Source: Alphaproteobacteria bacterium (GTDB lineage: Bacteria > Pseudomonadota > Alphaproteobacteria > ATCC43930 > CGMCC-115725). Taken from it: a stretch of 34,155 nt of DNA. Within the stretch, counting starts at the first letter, position 1; each line of letters starts with the position of its first letter. The position numbers and the translations under genes were made by a program. The stretch is from assembly GCA_030041385.1 (NCBI GenBank), contig JASHNY010000261.1, forward strand, positions 1 to 34,155, given 5' to 3'. The notes under the pieces were generated by a model. It saw only the letters and a list, made by a program, of their open reading frames with translations. It made no database searches and was not told the origin of the DNA. Positions 15,975 to 25,091 of the stretch are shown piece by piece.

Positions 15975-16454
15975 ATGCCGATGCGCCTAGAGGGGTCGTG
16001 CCGCTGCGGCGCGGTGCGGTTTTCGGTGGACAGCCACACCCCCTACCCGTACCAGCGCTGCTATTGCTCGATCTGCCGCAAAAGCGCGGGCAGCGGGGGC
16101 TATGCGATCAACATCATGGGCGATGCCGATACGCTGAAGGTCGAGGGCCGCCGCGCGGTCCGCGTGTGGCACGCGATGATCGACGGCCGCGAAGGCTCGG
16201 CCGAGCGCCATTTCTGCCGCCATTGCGGCTCGCCGCTGTGGGTCAGCGACAAATCCTGGCCCGAACTGGTGCACCCGTTCGCCCAGGTGATCGACACGAA
16301 GCTGCCGGTGCCGCCGGAAAACGTGCACCTGTTGTTGCGCGACAAGGCGGATTGGGTGGTGCCGCAAGTGGGGCCGAACGACAAATGCTTCGACGGCTAC
16401 CCCGAGCAGTCGATCGAGGACTGGCACAAGACCCGCGGGCTGTGGATCGATTGA
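15975..16454 (+). CDS. GFA family zinc protein (glutathione-dependent formaldehyde-activating fold)
   Basis: A 159-residue protein of the CENP-V/GFA fold. Zinc-ligand cysteines are visible as Cys9 and Cys11 (GSCRCGAV), Cys29, Cys31 and Cys34 (RCYCSICR), and Cys81 and Cys84 (FCRHCGSPLW). The family is named after glutathione-dependent formaldehyde-activating enzyme, but most members have no proven reaction. GAGGG lies 7 bases before the ATG at 15975, inside the end of the GNAT gene. mazG begins 4 bases after the stop. The very tight spacing suggests one mRNA for GNAT, GFA and mazG. Confidence 0.88.
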   Translation: MPMRLEGSCRCGAVRFSVDSHTPYPYQRCYCSICRKSAGSGGYAINIMGDADTLKVEGRRAVRVWHAMIDGREGSAERHFCRHCGSPLWVSDKSWPELVHPFAQVIDTKLPVPPENVHLLLRDKADWVVPQVGPNDKCFDGYPEQSIEDWHKTRGLWID

Positions 16455-16458
16455 GGCG

Positions 16459-17253
16459 ATGAGCGAAGAGCGCCCGATCGACCGCCTCCTCGCGATCATG
16501 GCCCGGCTGCGCGACCCGGAGCGCGGCTGCCCATGGGACCGGGAGCAGAATTTCGCGACGATCGCCCCCTATACGATCGAGGAAGCCTATGAGGTCGCCG
16601 ACGCGATCGAGCGGGGTGACCCGGCGGCGCTGAAGGACGAACTGGGCGACTTGCTGTTGCAGGTCGTGTTTCACGCGCGCATGGCCGAGGAGGCTGGAAA
16701 TTTCGCCTTCGCCGATGTCGCGGCGGCAATCGCCGACAAGATGGTGCGGCGCCATCCGCACGTGTTCGGCGACGCCGTGGTGGCCACGGTCGCGGCCCAG
16801 AACGAGGCCTGGGAGGCACACAAGGCGGCCGAGCGGCAGGCAAGCGGCGCCGCCGAGAGCGTGCTCGACGGGGTGGCCCTCGCCCTCCCCGCCCTGCTGC
16901 GCGCGGCCAAGCTCTCGCGCCGCGCCGCGCGGATCGGCTTCGACTGGCCGGATGCGCGCGCGGTGATCGCCAAGATCAACGAAGAGATCGCCGAAGTCGA
17001 AAGCGAATTGGCGAACGGCGCGGTGCCCGCGCGGGTCGAGGACGAGATCGGCGACCTGCTGTTCGCCGCCGCCAATCTGGCCCGCAAGCTCGACGTGGAG
17101 CCGGAGACCGCGTTGCGCCGGGCGACGGCAAAATTCGAGCGCCGTTTCCGCCGGGTCGAGGCGCTGGCCGCCGAGCGCGGCATCGGCCGCGACCTCGACG
17201 CGCTCGAAGCGCTGTGGCAGCAGGTCAAACGCGCTGAAAACGCGACAGAATAG
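16459..17253 (+). CDS. mazG: Nucleoside triphosphate pyrophosphohydrolase MazG
   Basis: A 264-residue enzyme that hydrolyses NTPs and dNTPs to monophosphate and pyrophosphate. The first MazG domain has DPERGCPWDREQ, Glu41-Glu42-x2-Glu45 (IEEAYEVADAI) and Glu61-x2-Asp64 (DELGDLLLQVVFHARMA), which bind magnesium. A second domain has INEEIAEVESEL and EDEIGDLLFAAANLARKL. The length matches full two-domain MazG. It probably removes non-canonical nucleotides and may affect (p)ppGpp levels. It converges on mfd, with a hairpin between them. Confidence 0.93.
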   Translation: MSEERPIDRLLAIMARLRDPERGCPWDREQNFATIAPYTIEEAYEVADAIERGDPAALKDELGDLLLQVVFHARMAEEAGNFAFADVAAAIADKMVRRHPHVFGDAVVATVAAQNEAWEAHKAAERQASGAAESVLDGVALALPALLRAAKLSRRAARIGFDWPDARAVIAKINEEIAEVESELANGAVPARVEDEIGDLLFAAANLARKLDVEPETALRRATAKFERRFRRVEALAAERGIGRDLDALEALWQQVKRAENATE

Positions 17254-17257
17254 GGTT

Positions 17258-17275
17258 TTCCGGCCAGCGCCGGAA
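17258..17275. terminator. Hairpin between mazG and mfd, REP-like
   Basis: TTCCGGC-CAGC-GCCGGAA is a perfect 7-base stem. It is preceded by GGGTTT and followed by TGACG, so it reads CGTCATTCCGGC on the minus strand. On that strand a T-rich stretch is not present after the stem, but on both strands it could slow polymerase. Its CGGAATGAC tail is shared with the palindrome at 25092-25120. Confidence 0.45.
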
Positions 17276-17295
17276 TGACGGCGCACGAGAACGCG

Positions 17296-20200
17296 TTACC
17301 CGCCGACACTGCGGGCGGTTTGGGCGGCGGCATCCTCCGGCGGTGCGGCGCGCGCGAGCTTGACCAGGTTCTGGACCAGCCGGGAGACGCCGGACAGGCG
17401 CTCCTTCTCATCGTCCCAGTTGCGCAGGTAGACGAGCTTGTGGTCCGGCCGCAATTTCAACGTGCCGGAATGTTTCTGGATCAGCTCGACGAGCCCGGCC
17501 GGGTTGGCGAAGCGGTTGTTGCGCAATCCGATCACCGCGCCCTTGGGGCCGGCCTCGACCCGCTCCACCCCGGCCTCGCGACACCAGCGCTTTATGGCGA
17601 TGATCTGCAACAGATTTTCCACTTCGTGCGGCAACGGGCCGAAACGGTCGATCAATTCGGCGGCGAAGGCATCGCGCTCACGCGCGCTGGAAAGCTGCGC
17701 GATGCGGCGATAGAGCCCGAGCCGAACCCCGAGATCGGCGACATAGGAATCCGGGATCAATACCGGCATGCCGACCGCGATCTGTGGGCTCCATTCGTCC
17801 GCGGCTGCGGCGCCGTCGTCGCTGCGCGCGGCGGCCACCGCCTCCTCGAGCATCGCCTGGTACAATTCGATGCCGACCTCGCGGATATGGCCCGACTGTT
17901 CGTCGCCGAGCAAATTGCCGGCGCCGCGGATGTCGAGGTCGTGGCTGGCGAGCTGGAACCCAGCACCGAGATTGTCGAGCGTCTGCATCACTTCGAGCCG
18001 GCGCAACGCGGCCGGCGACAATTGCTTGCGCTCCGGCAGGGTCAGGTAAGCGTAGGCGCGCACCTTGCTGCGCCCGATCCGCCCGCGCAGCTGGTAAAGC
18101 TGGGCCAGCCCGAACATGTCGGCGCGATGCACGATCAAGGTGTTGGCGGTAGGAATGTCGAGGCCGCTTTCGATGATGTTGGTCGACAGCAACAGATCGT
18201 AGGCGCGCTGGTCGAAAGCGTTCATCACGGTTTCGAGTTCGGCGGGCGCCATGCGGCCGTGGGCGACCGCCACGCGGATTTCGGGCACGATCTCGCGCAG
18301 GCGCTCGCGGACCTCGTCGAGATCGGCGATACGCGGCGCCACATAGAAGACCTGCCCGCCGCGGTCGCGCTCCCTGAAGATCGCCTCGCGCAGGACCACC
18401 GGGTCGAACGGCATCACGAAGGTGCGCACGGCGAGGCGATCGATCGGCGGCGTCGCGATGATGCTCATCTCGCGCACCCCCGACAATGCCATCTGCAACG
18501 TCCGCGGGATTGGCGTCGCGGTCAGGGTCAGAACGTGCACATCGGCCTTCAGCTGTTTCAGCCGCTCCTTCTGGGTGACGCCGAAATGCTGCTCCTCGTC
18601 GACGACGACAAGGCCGAGATGGGCGAAACGCACGTCCTTGGCCAGCAGCGCATGGGTGCCGACGACGATGTCGAGCCGGCCGGCCGCCAGTTCCTCCTTG
18701 ACCGCCTTCGCTTCCTTGGAAGCGACGAGGCGCGACAACTGGCCGATGCGCACCGGCAGTCCGGCAAAGCGCTCGGTGAAGCTGCGCAAGTGCTGGCGCG
18801 CGAGCAGCGTCGTCGGCACGATCACCGCGACCTGGGCGCCGGAAAACGCGGTGATGAAGGCGGCGCGCAACGCCACCTCGGTCTTGCCGAAACCGACATC
18901 GCCGCAGATCAGCCGATCCATCGGCTTGCCCGAACCCATGTCGGCAAACGCGTCGGCGATCGCGCGAAGCTGGTCCTCGGTCTCGGGATAGGGAAAACGG
19001 GCGGCAAACTCCTCGTAGATGCCTTCGGGCGGAAGGACCGGCTCGCCGGGCCGCAACTGGCGCTCGGCCGCGACCCGGATCAGTTCGCCGGCGATCTCGC
19101 GGATGCGCTGCTTGACCCGCGCCTTGCGGCCCTGCCAACCCACCCCGCCGAGGCGGTCGAGCGCGACTCCGGCATCCTCCGAGCCGTAGCGCGACAGCAC
19201 CTCGATATTCTCGACCGGCACGAACAGGCGGTCGTCGCCGGCATAGAGCACCTTGAGGCAATCATGCGGCGCGCCGGCGACATCGATCGTTTCCAGCGCC
19301 TCGTAGCGGCCGATGCCATGCTCGGCGTGGACGACGAGATCGCCGGGGGCGAGGCTGGCCGCCTCGGTGATGAACTGGTCGAGGCTGCGGCGGCGGCGCG
19401 GCACCCGCGCCAGCCGGTCGCCGAGAATGTCCTGCTCGCCGAGCAGCACCAGATCGTCGGTCGCAAACCCCTGCTCGATCGGCAGGATCGCGATCCCCGT
19501 GGCTGCCGCCGGCAGGTTCAGCAATGCATTGCCGTCGTCGACCGGGCGCAGATCGGCAAGGCCGCGCTCGCGCAATACCGTGGCGAGCCGATCGGCCGAG
19601 CCGGCGCTGTAAGCGGCAATCGCGGTGCGCCGGCCCGTTTCGCGCTCGCGGCCGAGGTAATCGCGCACCGCCTCGAACAGCGAAATCTTGGGGTCGGCGC
19701 GTTCGGCGGCAAAGTTCTTCGCCGGCCGCGCGCCGGCATCGAAGGCATCGGTCGTGTCTTCACCGGGAAATGGCGAAAGCTGCACGACAGCGCGGCCCGC
19801 GAGCGCCCTCTCCCATCCCGCCTCGTCGAGGTAAAGCTGCTCGGGTGGGACCGGGCGATAGATCGGGGCGGCCGAATGCGCGGTCCCGGCCAGGCTTTTG
19901 CGCGCGGCATAGAAATCCGCGATCGCCTCAAGGCGATGGCCGCGCACCTCCGCAGCCTGATGGTCGAACGACAGGGCGGCGCCGGGCAGGTAGTCGAACA
20001 GCGTCTCCAGCGTCTCGTAATAGAGCGGCAGCCAGTGCTCCATGCCGGGATGGCGGCGGCCGGCGGTCACCGATTCGTACAGCGGGTCGTCGTCGCCGGC
20101 GCCGAACAATTCGCGATAGCGCGAGCGAAAGCGGCGGATCGCGACGTCGTCGAGCAATACCTCGCTGACCGGCCGCAAGCTCACCTTGTTGAGCGCGCCG

Positions 20201-20826
20201 GTCGAGCGTTGGCTCAGCGGGTCGAAATGGCGCAGGCTCTCAATCGCATCGCCGAAAAAGTCGAGGCGCACGGGCTGCGCCGCGCCGGCCGGGTAGAGGT
20301 CGACGATCCCGCCGCGCACGGCGAACTCGCCCGGCTCGCGCACCGTGTCGGTGCGGAAATAGCCGTTGTTGCGCAGAAAGCCCTGCAGCCGGTCGAGGGG
20401 GATGCGCCCGCCTTTGCCGAGGGTCAGCACCCGCCCGTCGAACAATCGCCGCGGCGGCACAAGCTGCACCAGCGCGTTGACCGTGGTCAATACGACCAGC
20501 GGCCGTGCCTCCTCGCCGCTGGCCAGCCGCGTCAGCGCATCGATGCGGCGGCTGGTGATCTCGCCGTTCGGCGACACCCGGTCGTAGGGCAGGCAGTCCC
20601 ATGCCGGAAACGTCAGAACCGACAGACCCGGATGAAAAAAGCCGAGCGCAGCGGCAAACCGCGCCATCCTTCCGTCATCGCGGCAGACATGGAGCCAGGC
20701 GGGGATGCCGCCTTCGATGGCGAGCGCGCCGATCGTCGCAGCGTCGTGCCCTTCCGGCGCCCCGAACAGCGCAACCGCACGCGGCACCTCGGCCAGCGAG
20801 CGGGCAAACCTGGCGAGCGGCGTCAC
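17296..20826 (-). CDS. mfd: Transcription-repair coupling factor Mfd
   Basis: A 1176-residue DNA translocase that removes RNA polymerase stalled at lesions and recruits UvrA. The N-terminal third is UvrB-like (PAWDCLPYDRVSPNGE). An RNA polymerase interaction region follows (GDLVVHAEHGIGRYE). The RecG-like motor has the P-loop GDVGFGKTE near residue 640, DEEQHFG near 741, TATPIPRTL, and TNIIESGLDIPTANTLIVHRAD. The C-terminal TRCF domain closes the protein (GVRLGLYRRIA, FGPLPHEVENLL). The size is normal. The GTG start overlaps the sdhE stop (GTGA), so it is translationally coupled to sdhE. Confidence 0.97.
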   Translation of the reverse strand: MTPLARFARSLAEVPRAVALFGAPEGHDAATIGALAIEGGIPAWLHVCRDDGRMARFAAALGFFHPGLSVLTFPAWDCLPYDRVSPNGEITSRRIDALTRLASGEEARPLVVLTTVNALVQLVPPRRLFDGRVLTLGKGGRIPLDRLQGFLRNNGYFRTDTVREPGEFAVRGGIVDLYPAGAAQPVRLDFFGDAIESLRHFDPLSQRSTGALNKVSLRPVSEVLLDDVAIRRFRSRYRELFGAGDDDPLYESVTAGRRHPGMEHWLPLYYETLETLFDYLPGAALSFDHQAAEVRGHRLEAIADFYAARKSLAGTAHSAAPIYRPVPPEQLYLDEAGWERALAGRAVVQLSPFPGEDTTDAFDAGARPAKNFAAERADPKISLFEAVRDYLGRERETGRRTAIAAYSAGSADRLATVLRERGLADLRPVDDGNALLNLPAAATGIAILPIEQGFATDDLVLLGEQDILGDRLARVPRRRRSLDQFITEAASLAPGDLVVHAEHGIGRYEALETIDVAGAPHDCLKVLYAGDDRLFVPVENIEVLSRYGSEDAGVALDRLGGVGWQGRKARVKQRIREIAGELIRVAAERQLRPGEPVLPPEGIYEEFAARFPYPETEDQLRAIADAFADMGSGKPMDRLICGDVGFGKTEVALRAAFITAFSGAQVAVIVPTTLLARQHLRSFTERFAGLPVRIGQLSRLVASKEAKAVKEELAAGRLDIVVGTHALLAKDVRFAHLGLVVVDEEQHFGVTQKERLKQLKADVHVLTLTATPIPRTLQMALSGVREMSIIATPPIDRLAVRTFVMPFDPVVLREAIFRERDRGGQVFYVAPRIADLDEVRERLREIVPEIRVAVAHGRMAPAELETVMNAFDQRAYDLLLSTNIIESGLDIPTANTLIVHRADMFGLAQLYQLRGRIGRSKVRAYAYLTLPERKQLSPAALRRLEVMQTLDNLGAGFQLASHDLDIRGAGNLLGDEQSGHIREVGIELYQAMLEEAVAAARSDDGAAAADEWSPQIAVGMPVLIPDSYVADLGVRLGLYRRIAQLSSARERDAFAAELIDRFGPLPHEVENLLQIIAIKRWCREAGVERVEAGPKGAVIGLRNNRFANPAGLVELIQKHSGTLKLRPDHKLVYLRNWDDEKERLSGVSRLVQNLVKLARAAPPEDAAAQTARSVGG

Positions 20827-21095
20827 GTCGGGCGCGGCCGGTAGCGGAAGGCGAGCAGCAGCCGGGTCACGTCGTTGTCATGCTCGTGCGGCGGCGGCGC
20901 GCGCCCGGCGACCCAGTCGAACACATCGGCATCCGGGCACTCGAGCAGTGCCTCGTAACGGTCGAGCTGGGCCTCGTCCAGCCCGGCCAGGTGGGCGTCG
21001 GCAAACGAGCCGAGCAGCAGATCGGCCTCACGCGTGCCGCGGTGCCACGATCGGTAGTGGAGCCGCTTGCGGCGGTTGTCGGAGAGCGGAATCAT
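20823..21095 (-). CDS. sdhE: FAD assembly factor SdhE (succinate dehydrogenase assembly factor 2)
   Basis: A 90-residue helical protein with the conserved RGxxE motif (HRGTREADLLLG, residues 19-23) that supports covalent flavinylation of the succinate dehydrogenase flavoprotein. LDRYEALLECPDADVFDWVAG is the typical second half. Length and position just before mfd are normal for alphaproteobacteria. It is divergent from recG, with 87 bases between the starts. Confidence 0.93.
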   Translation of the reverse strand: MIPLSDNRRKRLHYRSWHRGTREADLLLGSFADAHLAGLDEAQLDRYEALLECPDADVFDWVAGRAPPPHEHDNDVTRLLLAFRYRPRPT

Positions 21096-21182
21096 CGGTC
21101 GGTTGGCGTCGCGCGTGCACCGATATAGACATTTCCCGGCGTCGCGTCAGCCGGCGCGCACGAATGGCGGATATCCCGGAAC

Positions 21183-23261
21183 TTGCGCCCTACCCTGCTC
21201 GACCGGCTTTTCGCTCCGGTCACCGCGCTCAGCGGGATCGGCCCGCAGCTTGGCCGGCTGATCGAACGCGCCGCCGGGCCGCTCGTCGTCGATCTGTTGT
21301 GGCATCTGCCGACGGGGCTGATCGACCGCCGCGCCGCACCCGCGATCGCGGCGCTGAAGCACGATCAGATCGTGACCATCAAGGTGGAGGTCGTGCGCCA
21401 CGATCCGGGGTTCGGCCGGCGCCCGTACCGGGTCACTTGCGGCGACGGCAGCGGCTACATGTCGCTGGTGTATTTCAACGTCAAAGGCGACCATCTCATG
21501 CGGCTGCTGCCGGTCGGCGCCGAGCGGGTGGTCAGCGGCCGGGTCGAGTTCTACGGCGGCGTGCCGCAAATCGCCCATCCCGATTACGTCGTCGCACCCG
21601 ACGAGGCGGCGCGGATCAAGCCGATCGAACCGGTCTATCCGCTGACCGCAGGCCTGACGCCGCGCGTCGTTCAGCGAGCGGTCGCCACGGCGCTGGAACG
21701 CGCGCCGGCAATGCCGGAATGGCTCGATCCGGCGCTGCGCGCGCGGCGCCAGTGGCCCGGCTGGAACGATGCGCTCGCCGCGGTGCATGCGCCCCGGAGC
21801 CAGGACGACCTGTCGCCGGCGACTCCGGCTCGTCAACGCCTCGCCTATGACGAGATCCTGGCGAGCCAGCTCGCCGTCGCCCTGGTGCGGGCGCGCCGCC
21901 GCCGGCGCCCGGGCCGTGCCCTGGCCGGCAGCGGCGTTCTTGCCGGCAAGGTCGAAGCCGGGCTCGGCTTTACGCTGACCAACAGCCAGCGCCTCGCCCT
22001 CGCCGAGATCGCCGGCGACATGAAAGAGCCGCAGCAGATGATGCGGCTATTGCAAGGCGATGTCGGCAGCGGCAAGACCGTCGTCGCGCTCCTGGCCATG
22101 CTGATCGCGGTCGAAAACGGGGCCCAGGCGGCCCTGATGGCGCCGACCGAGATCCTGGCGCGTCAGCACCACGCGACGTTGCAGCGCCTCGCGGCGCCCG
22201 CCGGGATCGCCGTCGGGTTGCTGACCGGGCGCGAAAAGGGCAAGGCGCGCGAGGCGATCCTCGCCGGCCTGGCCAGCGGCCAGATCGCCATCGTCGTCGG
22301 CACCCATGCGCTGATCCAGGGCGAGGTCGCATTCCGCGACCTGGCGCTCGCGGTCATCGACGAGCAGCACCGCTTCGGCGTCGACCAGCGCCTCGCGCTC
22401 GCCGACAAGGGGCGTGCCGTCGATACGCTGTTGATGAGTGCGACGCCGATCCCGCGCACCTTGATGATGACGGTTTACGGCGATCTCGATGTCTCGCGGC
22501 TGACCGAGAAACCACCCGGGCGCCAGAAGGTCGATACCCGCACGGTGCCGCTCGACCGGCTCGACGAGGTCGTCGGCGCCGTCTCCCGCGCGCTCGGCCG
22601 CGGCGCGAAGATCTACTGGGTCTGCCCGATGGTCGAGGAATCGGAAACTGCCGATCTGGCCGCGGCGCAGGAACGCTATCGCGCGCTCGCCCATTTGGCG
22701 CCCGGGCGGGTCGGGCTGGTGCACGGCAGCATGAAAAGTGCCGACAAGGAGCGGGTGATGGCCCAGTTTGCCGGCGACGGCATCGACCTGCTCGTCGCCA
22801 CCACCGTGATCGAAGTCGGGGTCGATGTGCCGCAGGCGACGATCATGGTCATCGAGCGCGCTGAGCGCTTCGGGTTGTCGCAACTGCACCAATTGCGCGG
22901 GCGGATCGGCCGCGGCGAAGGACGCTCGACCTGCCTTTTATTGTACCAGCCCCCGCTCGGCGAGATCGCGCGCCAGCGCCTGGCGATATTGCGCGAGAGC
23001 GAAGACGGGTTCCGCATCGCCGAGGAGGATTTGCGGCTGCGCGGCGCCGGCGAGGTGTTGGGCACCCGGCAGAGCGGCTTGCCGAGCCTGCGCCTCGCCG
23101 ACCTCGCGCAGCACGCGGAGCTGGTCGCGGTCGCGCATGACGATGCCCGCCTCGTGCTCGAACGCGACCCCGGGCTCGACAGCGCCCGCGGCGAGGCGCT
23201 GCGTACCTTGCTGTATCTGTTTCGGCGCGACGCGGCGATCCAGTATCTGAGGGCGGGATGA
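21183..23261 (+). CDS. recG: ATP-dependent DNA helicase RecG
   Basis: A 692-residue branched-DNA helicase that remodels stalled forks and Holliday junctions. The N-terminal wedge/OB domain has LSGIGPQLGRLIE, then YRVTCGDGSGYMSLVYFN. The motor has GDVGSGKT near residue 294, MAPTEILARQH, the DEQH box near 392 (VIDEQHRFGVDQR), MSATPIPRTL, and TTVIEVGVDVPQATIMVIE with QLHQLRGRIGR. The only well-placed start is a TTG at 21183; no good ATG or GTG is in frame. A possible promoter (TTGGCG at 21103, TATAGA at 21124, spacer 15) lies in the gap shared with sdhE. Confidence 0.96.
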   Translation: MRPTLLDRLFAPVTALSGIGPQLGRLIERAAGPLVVDLLWHLPTGLIDRRAAPAIAALKHDQIVTIKVEVVRHDPGFGRRPYRVTCGDGSGYMSLVYFNVKGDHLMRLLPVGAERVVSGRVEFYGGVPQIAHPDYVVAPDEAARIKPIEPVYPLTAGLTPRVVQRAVATALERAPAMPEWLDPALRARRQWPGWNDALAAVHAPRSQDDLSPATPARQRLAYDEILASQLAVALVRARRRRRPGRALAGSGVLAGKVEAGLGFTLTNSQRLALAEIAGDMKEPQQMMRLLQGDVGSGKTVVALLAMLIAVENGAQAALMAPTEILARQHHATLQRLAAPAGIAVGLLTGREKGKAREAILAGLASGQIAIVVGTHALIQGEVAFRDLALAVIDEQHRFGVDQRLALADKGRAVDTLLMSATPIPRTLMMTVYGDLDVSRLTEKPPGRQKVDTRTVPLDRLDEVVGAVSRALGRGAKIYWVCPMVEESETADLAAAQERYRALAHLAPGRVGLVHGSMKSADKERVMAQFAGDGIDLLVATTVIEVGVDVPQATIMVIERAERFGLSQLHQLRGRIGRGEGRSTCLLLYQPPLGEIARQRLAILRESEDGFRIAEEDLRLRGAGEVLGTRQSGLPSLRLADLAQHAELVAVAHDDARLVLERDPGLDSARGEALRTLLYLFRRDAAIQYLRAG

Positions 23262-23301
23262 AGATTTTCCCGCGCTCGGCGTTTCGGCAACCGTATTGAC
23301 A

Positions 23302-23313
23302 TTGTAGATACAA
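23302..23313. promoter_or_regulatory. Inverted repeat TTGTA-GA-TACAA upstream of the toxin-antitoxin pair
   Basis: Five-base arms separated by two bases lie 17 bases before the antitoxin ATG, inside an A/T-rich patch that also holds TTGACA (23296-23301). Antitoxins with a ribbon-helix-helix domain usually bind such short palindromes over their own promoter. The -10 box could not be fixed with confidence; TAGATA at 23305 is one option. Confidence 0.45.
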
Positions 23314-23330
23314 AGCAGCATGGTCGACCG

Positions 23331-23672
23331 ATGTCGAAGGAGCACCACTCATCCGCGGAAGGGCGTGATCCCGAAACCGTCGTGGTCGCGGAGCGGCGTT
23401 CGGCGATTGACACGAAGGGCAGCATCAACCTCCGGATAGAGGCGAATACCCGCCAACTCATCGACGACGCGGCAGCGATCCTCGGCAAGACCCGTACCGA
23501 ATTCATGGTTGAGAGTGCCCGACGGCAGGCGATTGACGTGCTGCTCGACCAGCGGCTCTTCGCCCTTGAGTCGGATCGCTTTGACGCTTTCGTGCACGCG
23601 CTCGACAACCCTCCTGCACCGGGACCGAAACTGAAATCGCTGCTGCGCCGAGTTCCGGCATGGCGGAAGTAG
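23331..23672 (+). CDS. DUF1778 (TacA-type) antitoxin
   Basis: A 113-residue protein with an N-terminal ribbon-helix-helix domain at about residues 26-72 (KGSINLRIEANTRQLIDDAAAILGKTRTEFMVESARRQA, broken here as strand, helix and helix). A C-terminal tail follows, likely wrapping the toxin. This is the DUF1778 family that neutralises GNAT toxins such as TacT and AtaT. The N-terminal 25 residues are longer than usual and polar. The gene overlaps the toxin by 13 bases. It probably represses its own promoter together with the toxin. Confidence 0.88.
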   Translation: MSKEHHSSAEGRDPETVVVAERRSAIDTKGSINLRIEANTRQLIDDAAAILGKTRTEFMVESARRQAIDVLLDQRLFALESDRFDAFVHALDNPPAPGPKLKSLLRRVPAWRK

Positions 23673-24178
23673 ACGAGGGACCGAAACGTCTTTCGGCACC
23701 CGTTCCTCTCACATCCGAGCACGACCTTTCGGACTTCGATTGCGGCGAGCCAGTGCTGAACGACTGGCTACGGCGACGCGCCTTGCCCAATGAGAGCCGC
23801 TTTTCACGAACCTATGTCGTGTGCGAGGACAACCGGGTGGTCGCCTATTTCTGCATTTCAGCGGGCGCCGTAGAGCGGGCGAAAGCACCTGGCAGAGTGC
23901 GACGCAACGCGCCCGACACAATCCCGGTCTCGGTAATCGGGCGGTTGGCGGTCAGCCGCACCCACGCGGGCAAAGGGCTCGGTGCCGATATTCTCTCCGA
24001 CGCGCTGCGACGCATCGCGGTCGCTTCCCAGAGCATCGGGATCGGGGCGGTGCTGGTCCATGCCAAAGACGCTGCTGCCATGCGCTTCTATATGAACTGC
24101 GCCGAGTTTATCGAATATCCGGAAGACAGCCGAACCCTGTTTCTCCCGATCGAAACTGTGATCGCGGCCTTCAGCTAA
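23660..24178 (+). CDS. GNAT toxin of the TacT/AtaT type
   Basis: A 172-residue acetyltransferase. It opens with the toxin-family signature APVPLTSEHDLSDFDCGEPVLNDWL. The acetyl-CoA loop is THAGKGLGADIL at residues 101-112, after RLAVSR. Tyr144 in FYMNCAEF is at the position of the catalytic tyrosine. Toxins of this family acetylate the amino group of aminoacyl-tRNA and stop translation. The overlap with the DUF1778 gene confirms a type II module. It sits between recG and tam and may be an insertion; codon use is a little more A/T-rich at third positions than in its neighbours. Confidence 0.9.
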   Translation: MAEVDEGPKRLSAPVPLTSEHDLSDFDCGEPVLNDWLRRRALPNESRFSRTYVVCEDNRVVAYFCISAGAVERAKAPGRVRRNAPDTIPVSVIGRLAVSRTHAGKGLGADILSDALRRIAVASQSIGIGAVLVHAKDAAAMRFYMNCAEFIEYPEDSRTLFLPIETVIAAFS

Positions 24179-24301
24179 ACTCGGAGAGCGATGCGATGGG
24201 GGAAGCCGCGCGAAGAAAGCAATGGTAGGCGAAAGCGGGTTGGCCACACGCCGACGATTCCCGGGGCGACATGTTGTGGCGGATCATGAGGAGGAGAGCT
24301 G

Positions 24302-25075
24302 ATGCATTCCTGGGATGCCGGCCGGTATTTGCGCTTTGCCGGCGAGCGGACGCAGCCGGCGATCGATCTCGTCGCGCGGATCGATCTCGAGGCGCCGCGG
24401 CGCGTCGTCGATCTCGGCTGCGGGCCGGGCAACAGCACGGCGATCCTCAAAGCGCGCTGGCCCGACTCGGAATTGACCGGGATCGACACCTCGGCCGACA
24501 TGCTGGCCGAGGCGCGGCGTACCCATGGCGGCATCACCTTCGAGCAGGGCGATATCGCCGCGTGGCGGCCGGCGGCGCGCTATGACCTCGTGTTTTCCAA
24601 CGCTGCGGTGCAATGGGTCGGCGACCACGAGCGCCTAGTGCCGCGCCTACTCGCTATGGTTGCCGCCGGCGGGCGGCTCGCGGTGCAGATGCCGCGGAAC
24701 CATGATTTCGCGACCCACGCGCTGATGCGGCGGGTTGCCGCGGAGGGACCGTGGCGCGACCGCCTCGAAGGCGCGCGCGATCCATCGCCGGTCAAGCCGC
24801 CCGAATTCTACTACGATCTGCTCGCGCCGCATTGCGAGCGCATGGTGCTGTGGGAAACCAACTACATCCAGGTCATGCCGGGGGTCGCGGCGATCATCGA
24901 TTGGCTGCGCGGCACCGGGCTCGGGCCGTTTCTCGCGCGGCTCAATCCCGCGGAACAGCCGGATTTCCTTGCCCGCTACGAAACATTGCTGGCAGGGGCG
25001 TTTCCGCCGCGCAGCGACGGCAAGGTGCTGCTCCCCTACCCGCGCCTGTTCTTCATCGCCACGCCGAAGGGGTGA
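24302..25075 (+). CDS. tam: Trans-aconitate 2-methyltransferase
   Basis: A 257-residue SAM-dependent methyltransferase. WDAGRYLRFAGERTQPA at the N-terminus and the SAM motif VVDLGCGPGNST (about residues 35-46) are typical of Tam, as are FSNAAVQWVGDH, AVQMPRNHDF, YYDLLAPHCERMVLWETNY and PYPRLFFIATP. The enzyme methylates trans-aconitate, which forms spontaneously from cis-aconitate and inhibits aconitase. AGGAGG lies just upstream of the ATG. A 123-base gap without visible features separates it from the toxin gene. Confidence 0.92.
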   Translation: MHSWDAGRYLRFAGERTQPAIDLVARIDLEAPRRVVDLGCGPGNSTAILKARWPDSELTGIDTSADMLAEARRTHGGITFEQGDIAAWRPAARYDLVFSNAAVQWVGDHERLVPRLLAMVAAGGRLAVQMPRNHDFATHALMRRVAAEGPWRDRLEGARDPSPVKPPEFYYDLLAPHCERMVLWETNYIQVMPGVAAIIDWLRGTGLGPFLARLNPAEQPDFLARYETLLAGAFPPRSDGKVLLPYPRLFFIATPKG

Positions 25076-25091
25076 CCTTCCCTATCTCCGG

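Noticed and set aside
17275-20844. A 1189-codon open frame on the plus strand
   Set aside because: It is the antisense shadow of mfd. The translation has no domain motifs, while the minus-strand frame shows every Mfd motif.
23296-23301. TTGACA as a certain -35 box for the antitoxin
   Set aside because: The position 17 bases further on reads CATGGT, which is not a convincing -10 box.
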